From Candidatus Methylomirabilota bacterium (lineage in GTDB: Bacteria; Methylomirabilota; Methylomirabilia; Rokubacteriales; CSP1-6): DNA of 64,000 bases. This document shows positions 1 to 7,076 of this stretch, one piece after another; the first letter of the stretch is position 1, and each line of letters begins with the position of its first letter. Location: positions 62,001 through 126,000 of the forward strand of contig DASTFB010000008.1 of the NCBI GenBank assembly GCA_035709005.1, read 5' to 3'. The translations under genes were made by a program, and so were the position numbers. The notes beneath the pieces are model-generated. The model was not told the origin of the DNA. It saw only the letters and a program-made list of their open reading frames with translations, and made no database searches.

Positions 1-411
1 CGGATCCCGGACGAGGTATTGGACGAAGAGCTGGACGTCGACGATGTTCTCGTCGCCCGTGAGCATCAGCGACTCGCTGGGGATGGGCCGGGCGCCACCG
101 CGGGTGGAGCGGAAGCCGACCTCGACCCGGCGCACCGTGGCGATGTCCACGATGCGGTGGGACTGGATCGGCGCCGGCAGGCGGTAGCGCAGCCCCGATT
201 CCGTCTGCCCGACGACGCGACCGAACAGGAGGACGATGCCCCGCTCGCCGGGTCCGACGATGTACAGACCGGAGGCGAGCCACAGGACCACGATGACAGC
301 GGCGGCGGCGGCGAGAAGCCGGCGGCGGCCCCAGCGCTGCACGACACGCCGCAGGGGCTCGAGCTGCTCGTTGAAATCGGGTATTCCCTGGCGTGGTGGC
401 CAGCTGCTCAT
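1..411 (-). CDS. hflK: HflK, membrane protease-regulator subunit (5' part only)
   Basis: The 137 readable codons run off the left edge, so only the N-terminal part is seen. HflK and HflC form the membrane complex that surrounds and modulates the FtsH protease. Visible are a short soluble N-terminus, one membrane helix at about residues 30-52, then the SPFH-type start with VGPGERGIVLLFGRV, RYRLPAPIQS and LTGDENIVDVQ, which are hallmark HflK segments. The ATG at 411 is preceded by a strong AGGGAGGA ribosome site. The usual glycine/proline-rich N-terminal extension is nearly absent, so this is a short-headed HflK. hflC would be expected further to the left. Confidence 0.93.
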   Translation of the reverse strand, partial: MSSWPPRQGIPDFNEQLEPLRRVVQRWGRRRLLAAAAAVIVVLWLASGLYIVGPGERGIVLLFGRVVGQTESGLRYRLPAPIQSHRIVDIATVRRVEVGFRSTRGGARPIPSESLMLTGDENIVDVQLFVQYLVRDP

Positions 412-539
412 GTTCGAATCCTCCCTGATGACCGATGCTCGTGAACTGGAACCAGCGCGCCCGCCCCGCGGTGACCACGACGTCCCGCAAAGACGCCAGC
501 GGGCAGCGGCGCTCTAGGCGACGGGGCGGAGGAAACCGC

Positions 540-851
540 TCAGTGGTCTTCGGGAGACGGGGCAGGGGCGTGGAGCGGCAGTTGCGCCCGCGTCGCTCGA
601 GCCCGGCGGAAACGGGGCATCGGAGGCGTGGGCGCGCGGCCGGGCGCGACCGGGCGCTCCGACAGGGCGGCGCGCTCGGCCCCCCGCGCCGGCGGCAGCG
701 GGGGTGCGTCGTCGGGGCCGCGCAAGCGGTCCGCCTGGCGCACCTCCACCGAATCCTCCACGCCAAAGCTCAGCGCGCCTGGAAGCATCGGGTTGGAGAC
801 ATCGAGCGACAGGTACACCGCGACGAGCAGCGCCAGCCGGGACAGGTTCAT
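540..851 (-). CDS. Small protein with N-terminal hydrophobic segment, unknown function
   Basis: A 103-residue protein I do not recognise. Residues 1-15 are hydrophobic (MNLSRLALLVAVYLS), suggesting a signal peptide or membrane anchor; the rest is proline/arginine-rich and probably disordered. The ATG at 851 is preferred over the one at 860 because a good promoter (CTGACT, 17 bp, TACAAT) ends 7 bases before 851, which would give a leaderless mRNA. It lies upstream of hflK in the same direction, 128 bases away. Coding status is moderately supported by the promoter and hydrophobic start only. Confidence 0.5.
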   Translation of the reverse strand: MNLSRLALLVAVYLSLDVSNPMLPGALSFGVEDSVEVRQADRLRGPDDAPPLPPARGAERAALSERPVAPGRAPTPPMPRFRRARATRAQLPLHAPAPSPEDH

Positions 852-924
852 CCCGGGCATTGTACGCTGCTCCCGGGTCGGAGTCAGCCGGGCCGGGTCG
901 TCCCGGTCGCGCCCCTCCCCGGAG

Positions 925-1401
925 CTACTTCGCCACGAACGCGCGCAGCATCCAGGCCATCTTCTCGTGCTTCTCCATCAAGCCGGTGAGGAAGTCATTG
1001 GTGCCCGCGTCCCCGTGCTTGTCCATGACGGCGACCAGGTCGGCCCGGAGCTGCCGGATGACCGTCTCGTGGTCGGCCAGGAGGTCGCCGAGCATCCCCC
1101 GGGCGTCCGGATACTCCCCGGGGCGCTCCCGCAGCCGGGTCGTCTTGACGAATTCGGCCAGCGTGCCCACGGCCTTGCCGCCCAGGGACGTGGCGCGCTC
1201 GGCCACCTCGTCCACGATGTCGTTCAGCTCCTCGTATTGAGCCTCGAAGAACTTGTGCAGATCGTTGAACTGCGGGCCGACGACGTTCCAGTGATAGTTC
1301 CGCGTCTTGGTGTAGAGCACGTACTCGTCGGCGAGCACGGCATTGAGGACGGTGACGACGGCGTCACGCTTGTCGTTGGGAATGCCGATGTTGACGTTCA
1401 T
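925..1401 (-). CDS. dps: Dps-family ferritin-like DNA-protection protein
   Basis: Dps dodecamers store iron, consume peroxide and bind DNA in stressed cells. The 158-residue length is typical. The ferroxidase motif is clear: NYHWNVVGPQFNDLHKFFEAQYEEL places His and the Asp/Glu ligands as in Dps, followed by the conserved helix with VDEVAERATSLGG and the C-terminal helix ending MLRAFVAK. The start at 1401 (MNVNIG) is chosen because GGAGGCAGCC lies just upstream; a longer reading from 1452 lacks such a site. The N-terminus has no lysine-rich tail, so DNA binding may be weak. Divergent from mvaB. Confidence 0.95.
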   Translation of the reverse strand: MNVNIGIPNDKRDAVVTVLNAVLADEYVLYTKTRNYHWNVVGPQFNDLHKFFEAQYEELNDIVDEVAERATSLGGKAVGTLAEFVKTTRLRERPGEYPDARGMLGDLLADHETVIRQLRADLVAVMDKHGDAGTNDFLTGLMEKHEKMAWMLRAFVAK

Positions 1402-1505
1402 GGCTGCCTCCGATCTCTTGGATGTCCACCAGCGGCCGCGGGATTCCGCCATGTTAGACTCACGGGCACCCGGGCGCCCCCGGCGCCCGGGGGACCAATG
1501 ATGCC

Positions 1506-2456
1506 ATGAAGCTTCCGGCGCGCGTGGTGATCTGCGAGGTGGGGCCTCGGGACGGCTTCCAGATCGAGCCGGACTGGATCCCGACCGAGCACAAGGTCGA
1601 GGCGGTCGATCTCCTCTCGGCCGCCGGGCTGCCCCGTATCGAAGTGACCTCGTTCGTGCATCCCAAGGTCGTCCCCCAGCTCCGCGACGCCGAGGCCGTG
1701 ATGGCCGCCATTCGGCGGCGTCCAGGCACCCGCTACGCGGCCCTGGTCCCCAACGACAAAGGGGCCGTGCGCGCCATCGACGCGGGCGTCGACGAGCTAC
1801 ACACCGTCGTCTCGGCCAGCGAGAGCCACAATCTGGCCAACGTCAACATGACCATCGCCGAGTCCCTGGCGAAGCTGGAGGCGGTCATGCAGGTCGCCCG
1901 GCGGGCGGGCGTCCCCGTGGGCTGCGGGATCTCCACATCGTTCGGGTGTCCCTTCGAGGGCGAGGTGCCGCTGGCCCGGCTGGAGGGCATCGTGCGCCGT
2001 CTGGTCGATCTCGGGGCGCGCGCCATCGCGCTGGCCGACACCACCGGCATGGCCAACCCCCGGCAGGTCCAACGGACGTTGGAGCGCCTGATGCCGCGGT
2101 TCGCGGGCATCGAGTGGGTCCTGCACACGCACGACACGCGGGCCATGGCCATCGCCAACATCCTGGCCGCGATGGAGTGCGGCGTGACCGCGTTCGACGC
2201 CTCCATCGGCGGCCTGGGCGGCTGCCCGTTCGCTCCCGGGGCCTCCGGCAACGTGTGCACCGAGGATCTCGTGCACTGCCTGCACGCGATGGGCGTGGAG
2301 ACGAGCATCGACCTCGACCGTCTGATCGCGGCGTCGCGGCGCGTGCAGGACATCGTCGGCCGCGTCCTGCCCGGTCAGATCGTCAAGGCCGGCCCGTGGC
2401 AGCGCCGCTACCCGGTCCCCGACGTCGTCGCCTCCCGCCGCCCCCGCTCCGAGTGA
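1506..2456 (+). CDS. mvaB: Hydroxymethylglutaryl-CoA lyase
   Basis: Cleaves 3-hydroxy-3-methylglutaryl-CoA to acetyl-CoA and acetoacetate, the last step of leucine degradation. At 316 residues it matches the family's length. The N-terminal EVGPRDGFQIE holds the metal-binding Asp and catalytic Arg of the DRE-TIM metallolyase fold; HTHDTRAMA gives the paired metal histidines; GGLGGCPFAPGASGN carries the signature cysteine loop. Some members act on related acyl-CoAs, so the exact substrate is inferred. A GGGGGA ribosome site precedes the ATG. It is convergent with the citrate synthase gene. Confidence 0.93.
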   Translation: MKLPARVVICEVGPRDGFQIEPDWIPTEHKVEAVDLLSAAGLPRIEVTSFVHPKVVPQLRDAEAVMAAIRRRPGTRYAALVPNDKGAVRAIDAGVDELHTVVSASESHNLANVNMTIAESLAKLEAVMQVARRAGVPVGCGISTSFGCPFEGEVPLARLEGIVRRLVDLGARAIALADTTGMANPRQVQRTLERLMPRFAGIEWVLHTHDTRAMAIANILAAMECGVTAFDASIGGLGGCPFAPGASGNVCTEDLVHCLHAMGVETSIDLDRLIAASRRVQDIVGRVLPGQIVKAGPWQRRYPVPDVVASRRPRSE

Positions 2457-2511
2457 CCCGGATGGCGCCTCGGATGCTCGCGCTGATGGACCGGCGCCGA
2501 CGCCCCGAGCG

Positions 2512-3660
2512 TCAGCCGGCTCGGGCCAGCGGGCGCGGGGCCGGGCCGACGTACTCCGCCCGCGGCCGGATGAGTCGGTTGTCGGCGAACTGCTCCAGCG
2601 CGTGGGCGCACCAGCCGGCCACGCGGCCTGCCGCGAAGACCGAAGTACAGAAGTCGGGCGGGAGCTCGAGCGCGTCGTAGACCACCGCCGAGAAGAAGTC
2701 CACGTTCACCGGCAACGCCGTGCGCGCGCGCATGGCCTGGTACACGCCCTCGGCGACCTCGAAGAGCCGCGCCCGGCCCGTCGCCGCCGCCATGGCCTGC
2801 GCCATCGAGCGCAGCACGCGGGCCCGCGCGTCGTCGACGCGGTACACGCGGTGACCGAACCCGGGGATGCGGGCGCGGGGGTCGCTGCGCTCGCGCCGGC
2901 CCAGCGCCGCGTGAGCGCCGAGCCGGGTGGCGACGAACGCCTCGGCCCGGCCGGGATCGCCGATGTCGCGCAGCATGGCCAGGACGTCCTCGTTGGCGCC
3001 GCCGTGGCGAGGGCCCTTGAGCGTGGCCACCGCCGCCGTCACGGCCGCGTGGAGGTCGGCCAGGGTGGCGACGGCCACGCGCAGGGCGAACGTGGAGGCG
3101 TTGAACTCGTGGTCGGCGTGCAAGGTGAGCACGACGTCGATCACCCGCTCGACCTCGGGCGACGGCCATTCCCCGCGCAGCAGATAGAGGAAGTGGGCGG
3201 CGTGGGAGCCTTCGCGCCGGGCCGGGACGATCTCGCGCCCGGCCCGGATCCGCTGCCAGGCGGCCACCGTCTCCGGCACCAGGTTCATGAGCCGGACCGC
3301 CTTTCTCAGGTTGGCCTCGGAGTCGCCGGCCCGCGCGTCCGGATCCACGCTGGCCGCCAGGGAAACCGCCGTCCGCAGAGCGTCGAGCGGATGGGTATCC
3401 CGGGGCAGCGAGCGCAGCAGATCGGCCACCGCAGCGGGTAGCCCGCGCGCGGCGGCCAGGCGCTGCCGGAACTCGGTGGCCGGCGTCGTGAGCTCGCCGA
3501 GCCACAGGAGCGCGGTGACGTCCTCGAAGGGCACGGCCCCGGCCAGCTCGCCGATCTCGTACCCGCGGTAGTAGAGCCGCCCGGCTGCGCCGTCCACCTG
3601 ACAGATGGCCGAGCGCGCAGCGATCACGTCCTCCAGACCCGTCTTCCACTCTGCCGCCAT
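2512..3660 (-). CDS. Citrate synthase / 2-methylcitrate synthase family enzyme
   Basis: Condenses oxaloacetate with acetyl-CoA or propionyl-CoA. The 382-residue single-domain form is the size of type I and methylcitrate enzymes. Visible are the N-terminal GLEDVIAARSAICQVDGAAG..LYYRGYEI start, the HADHEFNAS segment with the active-site His, and PGFGHRVYRVDDARA with the second His. The catalytic Asp region follows (LPVNVDFFSAVVYDAL). The ATG at 3660 follows GGGAGGGACG; a longer reading from 3744 has no such site. Citrate versus methylcitrate cannot be decided by eye. The divergent neighbour encodes an HTH module like the one found fused in front of some citrate synthases. Confidence 0.92.
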   Translation of the reverse strand: MAAEWKTGLEDVIAARSAICQVDGAAGRLYYRGYEIGELAGAVPFEDVTALLWLGELTTPATEFRQRLAAARGLPAAVADLLRSLPRDTHPLDALRTAVSLAASVDPDARAGDSEANLRKAVRLMNLVPETVAAWQRIRAGREIVPARREGSHAAHFLYLLRGEWPSPEVERVIDVVLTLHADHEFNASTFALRVAVATLADLHAAVTAAVATLKGPRHGGANEDVLAMLRDIGDPGRAEAFVATRLGAHAALGRRERSDPRARIPGFGHRVYRVDDARARVLRSMAQAMAAATGRARLFEVAEGVYQAMRARTALPVNVDFFSAVVYDALELPPDFCTSVFAAGRVAGWCAHALEQFADNRLIRPRAEYVGPAPRPLARAG

Positions 3661-3792
3661 CGTCGTCCCTCCCCCGGCCGGCATCCTGGCGTGACGCCCC
3701 GCCGGCGACCGTGGCTCTATATTACATGATTTATATTGATACAACAGTACTCGGATGGACCTGGGGCCCGGTCCCTGGTACGGTGGGACGCG
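3661..3792. promoter_or_regulatory. Divergent promoter region with AT-rich core
   Basis: This 132-bp spacer separates the citrate synthase and HTH genes. It holds the most AT-rich stretch noticed nearby, at about 3716-3747 (TATATTACATGATTTATATT within it), an obvious candidate for regulator binding and promoter melting. For the rightward gene, TGGACC (3756-3761), 17 bp and TACGGT (3779-3784) form a plausible promoter ending 8 bases before the ATG at 3793. For the leftward gene TAATAT lies inside the AT-rich core. Binding by the HTH product is inference. Confidence 0.5.
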
Positions 3793-4056
3793 ATGGTCGT
3801 CCTCGAGGGGGAGGAGTTCCTGACGGTGAAAGAGGCCGCCCGCCTGCTGGGGATCAAGCCCGCCACCCTCTACGCCTACGTGAGCCGGGGCGTGCTGCGC
3901 AGCTACCGGCAGGGGATCAAGCGCCAGCGACTGTACCGGCGCGCGGAGGTCGAGGGGCTGCTCCGGCTGGCCCCGAGCGGCGGGCGCAGCGCCGGGAAGG
4001 TCCGGCGCCGGCGGCCGGTAGACATCCCGCTCGCCGAGTCCTGGATCCGGGACTGA
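3793..4056 (+). CDS. Small helix-turn-helix (excisionase/MerR-type) DNA-binding protein
   Basis: An 87-residue protein. Residues 9-50 (FLTVKEAARLLGIKPATL then YAYVSRGVLRSYR) form a winged HTH of the excisionase/MerR-like class; a basic linker and VDIPLAESWIRD end follow. This HTH type, including the phrase ATLYAYVSRG, resembles the N-terminal module fused to certain bacterial citrate synthases. Here it stands alone, divergent from a citrate synthase, so it may regulate that gene. No Shine-Dalgarno is seen; a -10-like TACGGT 8 bases upstream suggests a leaderless message. The link to citrate synthase is inference. Confidence 0.8.
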   Translation: MVVLEGEEFLTVKEAARLLGIKPATLYAYVSRGVLRSYRQGIKRQRLYRRAEVEGLLRLAPSGGRSAGKVRRRRPVDIPLAESWIRD

Positions 4057-4066
4057 AAACGCGCCG

Positions 4067-5017
4067 ATGAAGCTGGGCGCCTACATCATCCCGGGGCGCG
4101 ACGTGCCGGCCGCCGTCGCGCTGGTCGCGCGCGCCGAGGCGCTCGGGTATGAGAGCGTCTGGGTCACGCACGGTCTGGGCCGGGACTCCTTCCTCGTGCT
4201 CCAGGCGTACGGCGCGGCCACCACGCGAATTGGCCTGGGCAACGGGGTCGTGCCCATCTATCCTCGCCATCCCGTGGCGATGGCGCAGGCCGCCCTCACC
4301 CTGGCCGAGGCCACCCAGGAGCGCTTCCGGCTCGGCATCGGCGTGAGCCACCGCGCCTCCATGGAAGCGATGCTGGGTCTGAGCCTGCAGGAGCCGCTGG
4401 CGGTGATGCGCGAGTACGTCGCCGTCCTGCGCGGCGCCCTGGGGGCGGGCGCCGCGTTCGCGGGGAAGCACTTCCGCGTGCGCTGGAGCATGGGGCTCCC
4501 CGTCCGCCCACAGGCTCCGCCCGTGCTGCTGGCGGCGCTGTCTCCGCGCATGCTGGAGCTGGCCGGGGAGATCGCCGACGGTGTCGTGCTCTGGCTCACC
4601 CCGCCCGGGTACGTGCGCGACGTGGCCGTGCCCGCGCTCGAGCGCGGGCGCCGGCGGGCCGGCAAGACGCTGGACGGATTCGAGATCGTGGCCGCGGTGC
4701 CCCTGGCCATCACCCACGACCACACCGCCGCGCTGGCCGCCTTCCGCGCCGAGCTCACGCGCTACCTCGAGCAGCCCTTCTACCGCGCCATGCTGGCGCG
4801 CGCGGGGTTCGCCGCGGCGCTGGCACAGTTCGACCGCGACGGCCAGCCCCCCGTCGAGCTGGCCCAGGCGCTGGGCGCCGTGGGCGGGGCCGAGGCGGCC
4901 CACGCCTACGTCCAGGCCTACCGGGAGGCCGGGGTGACCCTGCCGGCGGTGCGCCCGGTCACCTTTCCCGACGCGCCGTGGTACCAGCCGACCCTGGAGG
5001 CGGCCGCGGGATGGTGA
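4067..5017 (+). CDS. LLM-class flavin/F420-dependent oxidoreductase
   Basis: A 316-residue luciferase-like TIM-barrel enzyme. Family features include the start MKLGAYI, AEALGYESVWVTHGLGRDSF, the core strand RIGLGNGVVPIYPRHPVAMAQAALTLAEAT, and RFRLGIGVSHRASMEAMLG. These resemble F420-dependent members more than classical FMN monooxygenases, but the cofactor is not provable here. The substrate is unknown. It lies 10 bases after the HTH gene and its stop overlaps the next ATG (ATGGTGA), so the three genes probably form one operon. Confidence 0.88.
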   Translation: MKLGAYIIPGRDVPAAVALVARAEALGYESVWVTHGLGRDSFLVLQAYGAATTRIGLGNGVVPIYPRHPVAMAQAALTLAEATQERFRLGIGVSHRASMEAMLGLSLQEPLAVMREYVAVLRGALGAGAAFAGKHFRVRWSMGLPVRPQAPPVLLAALSPRMLELAGEIADGVVLWLTPPGYVRDVAVPALERGRRRAGKTLDGFEIVAAVPLAITHDHTAALAAFRAELTRYLEQPFYRAMLARAGFAAALAQFDRDGQPPVELAQALGAVGGAEAAHAYVQAYREAGVTLPAVRPVTFPDAPWYQPTLEAAAGW

Positions 5018-5712
5018 GGGCCGGGTGGCTGTCGCTGGCGGCCCTGCTCGTCGCCTGCTCCTCGCAACCGAACGCCGCGGGCGGCCTTCCCGCCGAGCCC
5101 GGAGCCGAAGTCCGCTACGTGGCGCTGGGTGACAGCACGGTCGAGGGGGTCGGGGCCAGCCGCCGCGAGCTCAATTACGTGAGCCGCATCCACGCCCGGT
5201 TGCGCGAGCGATACCCGGCCGCCGTGATGCGGAATCTGGGCGTGGGCGGCGCCACCTCCGCCGACGTGCGCGACCGGCAGCTTCACCCCGCCGTCGAGTT
5301 CCGCCCTCACCTGGTCACGCTCTCGGTCGGCCCCAACGACATCACGCAGGGCGTGTCCGTCCAGCAGTACGAGCGCAACGTGCGGACGACCCTCGAGACG
5401 CTGTCCCGGAACACCCCGGCCGTGATCGTGGTCAACCTCCTGCCCGATCTCGGCGTGACCGGGCGCTTTCGCGGCAGCCCGCACGCCGAGCGGGTCACCC
5501 GGTTGTCGGTGGAGTTCAACGGGGCGCTCCGGCGAGCCGCCGGGCGGTACGGCACCGAGCTGGTGGACCTCTACACGGCCAGCCGGCAGGAGGTCCCCCG
5601 GCACCCCGAGCTCCTGTCCCGAGATGGGTATCACCCCTCCGACGCCGGCTACGCGCGGTGGGCCGAGCTCATGTGGCGGGGCATCGAGAAGAGGATGAAC
5701 CGCGGCGGCTGA
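5011..5712 (+). CDS. SGNH/GDSL-family hydrolase, lipoprotein
   Basis: A 233-residue secreted esterase/lipase-like enzyme. The start at 5011 gives a lipoprotein signal with lipobox LVAC (Cys16). SGNH blocks are complete: GDSTVEGVG (nucleophile Ser), VGGATSADV (Gly), VGPNDIT (Asn), and DGYHPSDAGYARWA (Asp and His). The nearest described class is the SGNH hydrolases such as TesA/arylesterases. It overlaps the end of the LLM oxidoreductase by 7 bases, implying translational coupling. The anchored location and catalytic residues are seen; the substrate is unknown. Confidence 0.9.
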   Translation: MVRAGWLSLAALLVACSSQPNAAGGLPAEPGAEVRYVALGDSTVEGVGASRRELNYVSRIHARLRERYPAAVMRNLGVGGATSADVRDRQLHPAVEFRPHLVTLSVGPNDITQGVSVQQYERNVRTTLETLSRNTPAVIVVNLLPDLGVTGRFRGSPHAERVTRLSVEFNGALRRAAGRYGTELVDLYTASRQEVPRHPELLSRDGYHPSDAGYARWAELMWRGIEKRMNRGG

Positions 5713-5742
5713 GGGCGGCCCGCCCACCCCCAGGAGATCACC

Positions 5743-6468
5743 ATGGAGTGGCTCAGCACCGACGGCCTCATCGCGCTGATCGCGCTCACCGCGATGGAGA
5801 TCGTTCTCGGCATCGACAACATCGTCTTCATCACCATCCTCACCGGCCGCCTGCCGCCGTCGCAGCGGTCGCTGGGCCGGCGCCTGGGGCTGGCATTCGC
5901 GCTGGGCACCCGGATCGTCCTGCTGTTCGCCATCACCTGGATCATGGGACTCACTGCGCCCCTCTTCACCCTGCTCGGGCGCGCGATCTCCGCGCGCGAC
6001 CTGATCCTGCTCGCCGGCGGCCTCTTCCTCATCTTCAAGGCCACCCACGAGATCTACGAGAAGGTCGAGGCCGACGAGCCGCACCGGCGCGGCGGCGATC
6101 GAGCCGGGCTGATCTGGGTGGTGGCCCAGATCGCCGTGATCGACCTCGTCTTCTCGCTGGACTCGGTGATCACCGCCGTGGGCATGGCCGAGCACCTCAT
6201 CACCATGGTGATCGCCGTGGTCATCGCCATGATCGTGATGATGCTGGCCATCAACTCGGTGAGCGGCTTCGTGGAGCGGCATCCCAGCGTGAAGATCCTG
6301 GCCCTGGCCTTTCTGCTCCTCATCGGGGTGATGCTGGTCGCCGAGGGCATGGGCCGGCACGTCGAGAAGGGCTACATCTACTCGGCCATGGCGTTCTCGC
6401 TCTTCGTGGAGATGCTCAACCTGCGCTACCGGGGCCATCGCCGGCGCTTGCGGGCCCAGCGCGCGTAA
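5743..6468 (+). CDS. TerC-family integral membrane protein
   Basis: A 241-residue polytopic protein of the TerC/Alx/YkoY family, implicated in metal (manganese or tellurite) handling and in cofactor supply to exported proteins. Family signatures are plain: the first helix carries ALTAMEIVLGIDNIVFI with acidic residues inside the membrane, and IAVIDLVFSLDSVITAVGMAE repeats the pattern, both conserved in TerC. About seven membrane segments are visible. A good AGGAGATC ribosome site precedes the ATG. Its last 53 bases overlap the 3' end of the convergent acetyltransferase gene. Confidence 0.93.
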   Translation: MEWLSTDGLIALIALTAMEIVLGIDNIVFITILTGRLPPSQRSLGRRLGLAFALGTRIVLLFAITWIMGLTAPLFTLLGRAISARDLILLAGGLFLIFKATHEIYEKVEADEPHRRGGDRAGLIWVVAQIAVIDLVFSLDSVITAVGMAEHLITMVIAVVIAMIVMMLAINSVSGFVERHPSVKILALAFLLLIGVMLVAEGMGRHVEKGYIYSAMAFSLFVEMLNLRYRGHRRRLRAQRA

Positions 6469-7075
6469 CGTTCTCTCGGCCCGGCCGATAGTAGCGCAAG
6501 CCGCGCGCGACGGCGTCGCGCCACTCCGGGGAGCCGTGAATGCGGGTGAGCGGCACCGGATGAGCGGGGTCCGGACGCTCGGCCTGTAGCGCCTGCCCGT
6601 ACCAGGCCACATCGTGCCAGGCGCCGAGTTTGTAGCCGACGCCGCGATAGACGCCGACCGCCTGGAAGCCCACCGCTTCGTGCAGACCGACGCTGGCCGG
6701 GTTGGGAAGCGTGATACCGGCGTAGGCTTTGAAGTAGCCCTGCGAGCGCAGCACGTCGAACAGCGTCGTGTAGAGCGCCCGGGCGACGCCGCCGCGCCGG
6801 TACTCGGGTGCGACGTACACGCTGGTGTCGACCGCCCAGCCGTAGGCGGCCCGGTCCCGATGCTGGCTCGCATAGGCGTAGCCGGCGATGACCCCGTCCG
6901 CGTCGAGCACCAGCCAGGGCAGCCGGGGGACCAGCCCGAGAATCCGCGTCGCCATCTCCGCGGCCGAGGGCGCCCGGTCCTCGAACGAGACGGCCGTCGC
7001 CTCGCAGAACGGGGCGTAGATCGCGGCCACGGCCGCGGCGTCGCCGGCCTCGGCCAGTCTGATCGTGGCCGGCAT
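6416..7075 (-). CDS. GNAT-family N-acetyltransferase (phosphinothricin acetyltransferase-like)
   Basis: A 219-residue acetyl-CoA transferase. The N-terminus IRLAEAGDAAAVAAIYAPFCEATAVSFE is typical of the phosphinothricin/methionine sulfoximine acetyltransferase group; the acetyl-CoA loop is VYVAPEYRRGGVARALY, and the GFQAVGVYRGVGYKLGAWHDVAWY end is diagnostic. Substrates in this group are small amines or amino acid analogues. About 35 extra residues at the C-terminus run into the end of terC on the other strand. The start lies one base after the stop of the upstream antiporter gene, so they are co-transcribed. Confidence 0.9.
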   Translation of the reverse strand: MPATIRLAEAGDAAAVAAIYAPFCEATAVSFEDRAPSAAEMATRILGLVPRLPWLVLDADGVIAGYAYASQHRDRAAYGWAVDTSVYVAPEYRRGGVARALYTTLFDVLRSQGYFKAYAGITLPNPASVGLHEAVGFQAVGVYRGVGYKLGAWHDVAWYGQALQAERPDPAHPVPLTRIHGSPEWRDAVARGLRYYRPGRENVTRAGPASAGDGPGSAG

Positions 7076-7076
7076 C

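Noticed and set aside
410-425. tRNA T-loop-like string TTCGAATCC
   Set aside because: It is the ribosome-site region of hflK on the other strand; no cloverleaf can be formed around it.
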